From contig FMBT01000306.1 of NCBI GenBank assembly GCA_900095095.1, forward strand, positions 372,001 to 436,000: DNA of 64,000 nucleotides. The letters are read 5' to 3'. The stretch's first letter is position 1. Every line of letters begins with the position of its first letter. The DNA comes from Fragilariopsis cylindrus CCMP1102 (taxonomy: Eukaryota > Bacillariophyta > Bacillariophyceae > Bacillariales > Bacillariaceae). The notes under the pieces were generated by a model. It had not been told where the DNA came from and searched no databases. It was given only the letters and a program-made list of their open reading frames with translations. The translations under genes were made by a program, and so were the position numbers. Of this stretch, positions 55,743 to 64,000 are shown piece by piece.

Positions 55743-57478
55743 CTACACGCCCATAACATCGGTAAAAGGTTGAGATTCCGATTTTGATTCCAAATTCGAT
55801 TCACCACAATGTTTCACGATCCAATCGAATCGCAACGCCTGTTGAGCTGTGGGTCGTTTTTTCGGATCATGTTGCAGCAAGGCCCTACAAAAGTCCTGTG
55901 CCGAACGAGAAATTTTCTTCTTACTTCTATTTTTATTATTACTACTACTACTAGTACTAGTAGTAGTTGTTTGACTGTTGTTGTTGTTGTTGTTGTTGTT
56001 ATTATCATCGGTGTCATCATTGTCGACGTCATCATCTTCTTGATACCACAATTTTGTATTTGAAAAATCCACTTCCAAATTTGGATTCATAAGTTTCTGA
56101 ACAGTTTCTGGTTCATCCTTTCCCATAACGGGAAGAGTTCCAGTCAGCGTTAGATAGGCCAACACACCGATAGACCAAATATCACATTTTGTAGTGTATC
56201 TTTGTTGCGTCAAAACCTCGGGTGCAACATAGTAGGGAGTACCAACCTCACTCGTCATGTATTTGTAATGTTTTGAGTACAACCTTTCCTCATCGTCGTC
56301 GTTATCAGCGTTATCGCTATCATCGCAGGAATATTTGGTATCATTTTGACATCGTCGTTGGAGTGACGGTCGATATTAATTGTTGTGTTGGCCTTATTTT
56401 TGTCGATCTCGTTGTTGTCATTCTCATTGCTATCTTTATCAGTATTTGTATTTGTATTTATATCGTTATCGTTATCGTTTTCTTCATCATGATGCTGATC
56501 ATCATCATCATAATTTTGTTTTCCAACGTACTTGCTTAATCCGAAATCGATTATCCGTAGCTCCAACGATGTAATTGATATTGATGGTTTCCGTACAAAG
56601 ACAAAATTACTTGCCTTCAAATCCCGATGAGCTATATGTGCATCGTCGTGAAGAAATTGAAATGCAGTCAATATCTGAGATATAATTGTTGCACAACGGA
56701 GTTCTTCATTGTTGTGGTCGTCGTGATCGCTGTCATCCTTCTCGTCATCGATCGTCGACGATACTGACGACAAACATTTCCCACGCAGCCCTCGACCGGT
56801 ACGTTTATGTTCGTCGACTATATAGTCATATAATTCACCCCCTTCACATAATTCAGTAATGATATGTATCGATTTTCGATCTTCTATTACATCCAATAAT
56901 CGGATAATATAATTATTATTTTCGCTAATACTACTGTCACTGTCACTGCTGTTTTTCGTCAAGGACGTCGTCGGCATCATCGTCATTTTTTGGCAACGAT
57001 TCAAATTATAAACTTCTCGTCTTAATAACTCTCTGTCATACAATTTCGATTTGGGAATTGTCTTACAGGCGTAATAACAACGATCATTGCCGTTTTTAGT
57101 AGAGGCAGTTTCATTATTTTGAAGGTCAACTTCGCTTTCCACCAAGTTGTTGATTATTGCTGGTTTGTGTTTGGCCTCGTCTATTATTATTTTGTCATTG
57201 ATATCTCGAATTTCCCCTCTGCTACAACTGTCACCGCCACTACTGCTGCTGCTACTGTTAGCGTAAGTAATATTACTTGTATGCAACAACTGCACACGAC
57301 GAATGTATCCAAAGGATCCACTTCCAATGATTTCTTCGTCAACTTTGTAGTATTGAGTGATATCACGTTGACAGTGCTCGGGTAGCACTGGAATTGATGC
57401 CAACGACGGAGTGTCCGTGAGACCAGCCGCATAACATACGTCCCAGAACAAGTCCATTGTTGTTACTGTTCTACTCAA
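55743..57478 (-). CDS. CaMK-type serine/threonine protein kinase, two exons
   Basis: Exons on the minus strand are 57478-56532 and 56283-55743, 495 residues together. The 248-bp intron uses donor GTACGT and acceptor GAAAG and is phase-correct. Motifs: glycine loop IGSGSFGYIRR, VAIK-like Lys in YYACKTIPKSK, helix C Glu in RREVYNLNRC, hinge ITELCEGGELYDYI, catalytic HRDLKASNFVF, DFGLSK, and across the splice MTSEVGTPYYVAPEVL, then CDIWSIGVLAYLTLTGTLP and RPTAQQALRFDWI. This is a complete kinase of the CaMK/CDPK type but without EF-hands, autoinhibitory helix or membrane anchor. Asn/Asp/Ser inserts sit before helix C and between the F/G subdomains and subdomain XI. The substrate is unknown. Confidence 0.88.
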
Positions 57479-57839
57479 CTATTGGCATAGCTATAGCTCT
57501 GCTCATGTGAAATGTAAGCTTTGCTGAAGAATCACAATCAACAATCAGTGCAATCAGCAATATACATCATGTTGACATGTTATTGATATATTGATATTGA
57601 AATTGAATGTTGACAAAAGATTCAAGATGTACTTCGTAAGTGGTAAAATGATTGAAATCAAACATAAACTCTTCGTGAAAATTTCAAGGAGTGTTAAAGC
57701 TGTAAAAAGGAATCAAGCGATTTATTTTTATACAACGCGCGCGCTAGTAGAAAAATCAAAGTCCAGAAGAGAAATCTATTCTGGACTCATTCTTTTGGAA
57801 ACATCGTGTTTTGTTGTGAGGCAGCTCCGGAGCTGACGT
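57479..57839. other. Spacer with inverted repeats left of the second retroelement
   Basis: The kinase upstream region. Near 57761-57787 agtccagaa...ttctggact forms a 9-bp hairpin, and cagctccggagctg near 57821-57834 is a perfect 14-bp palindrome. These lie where the neighbouring retroelement material starts and may relate to its end. Confidence 0.4.
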
Positions 57840-60800
57840 GACCGCTGAAAGCGCTTCTTCTTGGACTACCCGTCCGCTCAATGGAGACAAGACAACAACA
57901 GAGACCACCACATGGAAAACAACAAAGACATGGAGCGCAGCATCCACGGAAACACTCCGGACGACATCGTTGCCCTCATCACAAACATGCAACGAATACA
58001 AGCCGTGTTGATACAGAATTTTGGCAACGAATCGCCACAGGCCACCGAAATCAAGCGCCTGCTTGCGGCCATGTATGAAAAACACAATTACCCAACTCCG
58101 GAGTAATAGGAATGGCGTCAACTAGACGAAACACCCGGTTACGACGAAACGCCTCGTAAAGAGACAACTACCTACATTTCACAAGTCAAAACTAAATCTT
58201 TACCATTTCCAACCAAATGTTCGCCGCGCACACAATGTCGCACGACAGACGAATACACCCACACAGACAGACTGCATGCAACACCACAGGTTTTAGATCC
58301 AAAAAGGGATTCCGGACCTCAACGTACAACGGTCAAAGTCAGGAGCACGACACGCATACCATGCCACGTGCCCACACATTAAAAAACGAAAAACATCTTA
58401 AATAATAGACAAGTCCAAATATAAGAATATAATATAACGTTAAATCACATAATACATTCAAATTTTGTCAGGACTCAACCGTTCAACGAAACTAGTTAGC
58501 ACCCCTGCACGCACCCTCGCATGCGTCACTCCTAGCTGTCAAATTTTCAACTCCGGAATTGAATTTTTCGATTTCAGGCACACATAAGCCCAGAACACAA
58601 TACATAGGTACATAAGTAATTTATTCACACTTCCTATTTGCCTTATCCCTCGTTGGGACAAAAACAAAATAACATTCAACAATATTTCACGTAATTATTC
58701 ACCAACGTAATGGGGCTCACCCTAACTAAACAACATCGTTTAGGACGACTTCCACCCTTTGTCAACATAGATTCTGAACAATAACGGCGACTCCATGCCA
58801 ATCGCATGCCATTCAGGCTCACCACATCACTGACCAAACGTCAGTTCCGGACGTCAAACGCCCGAAAAACATAAATTTCCACATTTGGCACTATTCCGGA
58901 ACACATTGTTTCGGCACACAACACTCTCACAATCTCAACTTCGAGCAACTCAAAACCGCTCGCAGCCAGGATTTAAACATCAGCACGATGGCGTTCACAG
59001 AGGGAGGATTTCAAACAGCAATCCTCGATGAGGCAACCCGGGCCAAAGAGTCGAACTCCAGAAGCCAACTCATCACCCACCCACTCACTTTCAACAGGAC
59101 CACTCACCTACCGGACCAAGCGTTGTTCTGCGGAATCGGAACCTTGGGAGTTGCAGTGTTAAACACTCAACCGAAGAAGGTCACCCCCATTTTATGGGTA
59201 CGAGCTTACCAAACACAACGTTTTGGTATCACAATCACATCATGCCCACAGGCAGTGATATTCGATGCCAACGACCTAGTGGCATCGGACGTCTGGATTG
59301 CGAAAGATGCCGACTCAACTGCGAATCAGGGCTTGGACTATGTCACGAGCGCTCTGATCAAGCAACGACCCATGATGAAACTAATCCCAATCCGGGCTGA
59401 AACCATCACGGATTTCTTCAATGCCGACAATTCTCACAAAAGCGTCCGCGACTTAATAACAATGTTCAAAAGCAGAACCGACAAACATGACAAATTCGTT
59501 TATAGCTGGCTTCGTGCAGCAGCAATGGTCAGGGATACTACCCTCCCCAACAACGCCGACAGCACCAGTCAAATGCAACTAGAACCGGACCAACCACGTT
59601 GGTTCACACTTGCACATTCGGTGGATATTTACAAGGACCTACAGACGGGCTTCAGCGAAGACGACAATACACTTGGCACCGCCATCGCCAATGGAGTCCT
59701 GAACTGCCTCAGCAAGGAGTTCCGCCCGACCCCAGCACCGGAAGACGTCATTGACGTCGACGATGAAACACTTCTGCGCAATAATCGTCAGCGCACAGGA
59801 AATGCTCCAGGAGAAACTGCAACCAACGAGGCTAATCTCAATGCGGTACTACAACGAAATGTCCAACTCGAGGAGCAACTAGCGCAACAGCAACGCATCG
59901 CAGCAGCATTGGCCAGACAACATCAAAGTACCAGGACAGCACCAGGCAACGTCTCCTTCGAAGGCGACGGACTGCCATATGGAACCGGGCACCCAGTTTC
60001 ATCCGAAAGACCCGAAAGGACCGGACTACCATTTGACATCGCGGCCAACCCGTTCGAAGGCAACGGTTTTAGCAACGACTCATCGTCAACGTTCCAACAA
60101 CCGGCAGCCAGGTCCCACAATCCGTACGGCACACCGGGCGCCACCAACCCATTTGGTGAACCCACTCCGGGTCACCCAGGGTATCATGGTGCACCGGCTT
60201 TCACCTTTGGAGCATCGGCAAGCAATGGGGCTTTCAGTTTTGGGGGTCACACGGGTGCATCACCTCACCAAAGTATTGGTGATCACCTACATGCAATGCT
60301 CAACAGAGGCCCAGGCCTTCCCCTCACCTCCGAGGACATGAACCGATTTCAAGTGCTCAAGTTTCTTGCAGCGGAATCCAAGAGTCACCCAAACTCGACC
60401 AAGCCGGACCAACCAAAAAAGGCAAAGGACAGTATGGGCACCAGATCGTGGAATTTATGTGGATGGGCACATCTACAACCACACGAGCTCCATTTTTTGC
60501 ACCGGTGCAACAACAGCGGTTGGTTGAAATACAACAAGGCTCCTGACAAAGGCGAAAAGGACTCCGTCATTGACACCTACTTCATTCAACCAATGATCAA
60601 GAAGAATCCCCGTTTCCGCCAAATCATCACGGCCGAATTTCGGAAATCTATCACGGATTGGCGTCTAGCCCCAACGAACTTCGAAGGCACCAAACCCCAT
60701 GGGGGGCTTGGCCCTCTCACTTACGTCACCAGGTCGACGGCCGAGAGAGAGAGACTCGAAAGTGTTCGCGCTCTCAACGCACAATGCGTACCAACGTCAG

Positions 60801-63800
60801 CCGACATAGAGCGCAGCATCCCAGGAACGCCACAGATTCCGGACACCATCGATGCCCTAATCACTAACCTGCAATTAACTCAACTAGGTTTAATACAGGT
60901 AATTGGCGACAGAGCGCCACCGTCAATTCAACTCCAGCGCCTGCTCGATGCCCTGTTCGACAACTACAGTCGTCTATCCGCCATAGCCAACTTCCGGGCT
61001 CTAATCAGCAACGAAATTATTTACCAACTGTGCCGCCATCTTGAGCGGTATTTCGGCGTCTTTTGCACAGCAGAAGACGTAGCCGCCAAGCGTTTCCCGA
61101 AGTTCAACATCGATTTTCTCATCCTGGGTATCGAAAACAACAACTTGTCCTTGTCGCACAGCTACGGTCCAATTTTCCTTCCAGCGAAGACTCCGGCAAC
61201 GCCACGACCCAGCCCTCCAACACCTACAGACCGGAATACAGACCGGAAGCGAAATGCTGACAAATCACCAAAGAAGGACAAACCTACAACACGCAAGGGT
61301 CCGGGATGCGACGCCATCAGAAAACTAATCGCGGACCACCGCGCATCACATGACGGCAACTTCCCCCGCCTCTCGGACATCCGGACTGCCAACGAGTTCG
61401 GATCGACGAAAGAAATGTGCGAGGCCCTAGGCCTCAAATCGAGTAATTGTCTCAACTATGGGCTTTTTTGCTACTGCAACGGAAAATGCAAGAACACCCA
61501 CCAGTCCGATTTCAGCGCTTATAAACCGGACAAGGCCATCGAGATGTTAAAAAAGGCCACCACCATCGTACCGCCTAGGTTCACACTCCCGAGTGTGCCA
61601 CACCCGCGGTTCACCCTACCGAGTATACCACCACCACCTCGTTCGCCATGCCGTCCAGACACTCCGTACAGGACACCGTATTGTCGACCGATCCCTCCAC
61701 CGCCCCGGCGACAACCAGTCGACGACAATGCGTTTACTCCAACCCAAAGTAAGTTACCACAATTCAAAGGTTTAATGTTTCCTCGTCATGAAGTTTTAAA
61801 TCACCCAGCAGGTCCGGATCTGCTAGAATACGCACTCGAAGGCTGCCCAGTCGACTGCGGCGATGATTGGACTCTGGAGCGCCTAGAATTAGCAATCGCG
61901 AGTGGAGCACACTCCAGTGCAAACGTACCCGAAGCAGCAGCCGCATGCAAAAAGGAAGCCCTCGAACGCGTCACGGAGGGCTCCTGTCGCCTCGTCAATT
62001 GGGAGGACATCAAACATGATTTCCCCCCAAATCTAAAAATTTCACCACTAGCTGCAGTACCGCACAAGTCTCGCGTCTATCGGATGATCCTAGACTTATC
62101 CTTCCAGCTCCTCGTCAACGGAAAGAAGCTGGACTCAGTAAACAGTGCTTCCGACAAATCATTGGCAAAACAAGAATCAATGTACGAACTAGGGAACGTT
62201 ATTCCCAGAATCATATGGGCAATGGCTCTGTCGAAAGACAAAACGACACCTTTTATGTTCTCAAAAGTAGATTTAAAGGATGGCTACTGGCGAATGGCAG
62301 TCAGCGAAAAAGATGCATGGAATTTTGCATACGTCCTACCAGGAGCAGGCCCGGACGACCCGGTACAACTCGTTATCCCGGACGCCCTCCAGATGGGCTG
62401 GAGCGAAAGCCCGCCTTTCTTCTGCGCCGCAACCGAAACGGCACGCGACATCATCAACGACAAGATGCGACATAACGTCATCATCGACGAGCAACCGATG
62501 GAAAACATCATGATGGACATCGATTGGACCAAGATCAACAAACTTCACACTCCAATCGACTCGGAAACTGATAAACGGACGTTCCTTCAACTCATCGAGG
62601 TCTACATCGACGATTTCATCGGCGTAATCCAGAGCACCAACGAAGCCGATCTACTCCAGTTTTCACGTCGCATCCTCGACGGCATCACCAAGGTATTCCC
62701 GCCTCCGGAATTGTCCGGAAGCAAGATGGCACATCCGGTCTCAGAAAAGAAGCTTTTCGAGGACGGAATCTGGGACACCAGGAAAGAAATCCTAGGTTGG
62801 CTCTTCGATGGAATCTCACGCACCATCGAACTGCCACAACGTAAATGCGAAGAACTCCTTACCGAACTCAAGGCGATACGCCGCAAAGACAAGATTGAAG
62901 TAAAACGTTTCCAAAAACTTCATGGACGACTACAATTCGCGACCATTGCCATACCATGTGGCAAACCAATCCTGGGACAACTAAATTGTTACATGGCCGC
63001 AGCTGCCAAAAACCAGGGTCGGAAAATCGAAGTAACAAACGACTTCGCAAACATCCTCCGGGATTGGTCAGCACTCATCCGTCTAGTCGGACGACGACCA
63101 ACACATGTCTCCGAACTCATCGAACATCCACCATCTTATCAAGGCTTCGTAGATGCATCCAAATGGGGAGTCGGAGGAGTCTGGTTCAGCGGCACAACGA
63201 CCGTCGTCCCGATCGTATGGTTCTTCGAGTGGCCGCAAGAAATACGAGACCAGTTTTGCTCGTCATCCAACAGAAGCGGGCAACTCACGATATCAGATTT
63301 AGAACTAACCGGAATACTCATGCACTGGCTTGTTCTCGAGCACAGCGTGGACCCAATTACACTCCGGGGCGTCAGCGTCTCAATCTGGTGCGACAACCTC
63401 CCGGCAGTAGCGTGGATGTACAAATTCAGAACGAGCACATCATTGGTCGCAGCACGAATCCTCCGAGCCATGGCGGTACGCCTGCACACCAACAGAACAG
63501 CATTACTCTCAGTGGAACACATCTCCGGCATTTACAACAAAATGGCAGACGTTGCATCCCGCAAACATAGTCTCGACAATGCTACATTCCTCACCGACTT
63601 TTCCGCTCATTTTCCCCCACCACAGGACGAATCCTGGACTCTGTTCCTCCTCAGCAACAAAGTTACGTCAAAAGTCTCTTCGGAGCTGCTACAGAAGCAA
63701 TCGACTTTGGAGTCGTGGCGTCGACTACCAACGAAAGAATACGTTTTTGGAAAGCTTGGACCCACTACCTCGCCATTTACTTTCCTACCTATGACAAAAA

Positions 63801-64000
63801 ACTCAGTACACTTACTCAACAGGACAAAATCGAAGTGCTGGTCAGTTTCGCCCAACATGTGCGATCCGGAGGCGTTTCAAGACAAAAACAACAAGTTCGT
63901 GCGCAAACAGTCCAAGTATCGCTTCGGGCCATCACAGCGCGTTTCGAGATGGACGGAGAACAAAGTCCGGTGGTTAACACGCAAGGAAAATATTATAAAA
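57840..64000 (+). mobile_element. Second DIRS-like tyrosine-recombinase retrotransposon, right end outside the window
   Basis: Same order of parts as the element at 39.6-50.4 kb but clearly diverged in sequence, so a different lineage. The main frame is open without interruption from the ATG at 58988 to the end of the window, more than 1,650 codons. It covers a Gag-like domain, a Pro/Gly-rich linker, an internal helical segment, a Cys/His cluster (CLNYGLFCYCNGKCKNTHQ, about 61450-61505), reverse transcriptase (KVDLKDGYWRMA, VYIDDFIG) and RNase H (FVDASKWGVGG, LTISDLELTGI, IWCDNLP, NKMADVASRKH). From about 63720 the recombinase frame starts in another phase and overlaps, as the family commonly does. 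As far as visible it looks whole and so is probably young. The left boundary is not resolved. Confidence 0.75.
57880..58106 (+). mobile_element. Gag-fragment-like short frame at the left of the second element
   Basis: The translation ERSIHGNTPDDIVALITNMQ...EIKRLLAAMY matches an internal stretch of the element's own Gag region near 60805-60970 (ERSIPGTPQIPDTIDALITNLQ...QLQRLLDALF). It is either a fragment of a related copy or an internal duplication placed upstream of the main frame. Broken remnant. Confidence 0.55.

Overview
The window looks like nuclear DNA of a stramenopile alga, most probably a diatom. Genes are dense and carry few short GT-AG introns of about 90-250 bp. CAA/CAG-coded Gln tracts and GAT-coded Asp tracts are common, and predicted plastid proteins carry a signal peptide followed by a Phe-containing cleavage motif. 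One gene (38.3-39.3 kb) carries the LGDNPG...GPPLTIGW-like motif typical of a large uncharacterised diatom family. No tRNA, rRNA or CRISPR array was found.

Layout. 0-0.9 kb: eroded Gag-like retroelement remnant. 1.8-3.6 kb: three-exon cytochrome P450. 4.3-4.9 kb: probable small plastid protein. 5.5-10.7 kb (-): PH/zinc-finger/PI4-kinase. 11.5-13.2 kb (-): PLOD/GT25-like glycosyltransferase with a Tyr-rich repeat tail or neighbour. 13.8-14.3 kb (-): bacterial-looking DUF1348 gene. 15.0-16.4 kb: mitochondrial carrier. 17.2-17.6 kb (-): small secreted or plastid PCP_red-like protein. 18.5-24.5 kb: very large DUF547 protein. 24.8-25.7 kb (-): plastid DUF3611 (TIC21-like) protein, divergent from the 26.5-32.8 kb anoctamin, with a 207-bp TA-flanked MITE in the shared upstream region. 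33.0-35.6 kb (-): four-exon formate-tetrahydrofolate ligase. 36.3-37.3 kb: RING protein. 38.3-39.3 kb (-): diatom family protein. 39.6-50.4 kb: a tyrosine-recombinase (DIRS-like) retrotransposon fossil. 50.9-52.8 kb: SGNH-type membrane protein. 54.6-55.5 kb: single-pass membrane protein. 55.7-57.5 kb (-): CaMK-like kinase. 57.8 kb to the end: a second, diverged DIRS-like element running off the window.

The host genes do not form a pathway. Several (PI4-kinase, anoctamin scramblase or channel, the DUF547/PH-like protein) concern membranes and lipids, and two or three are plastid-directed. Several conserved host genes share single-base frame slips at short homopolymers, which points to uncorrected long-read consensus rather than gene death.

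The most unusual material is the pair of DIRS-like elements. The first has an extra ORF after the recombinase with a textbook PCNA-binding (PIP) motif and an exact 796-bp tandem duplication. The second has Gag, reverse transcriptase and RNase H in one uninterrupted frame of more than 5 kb.
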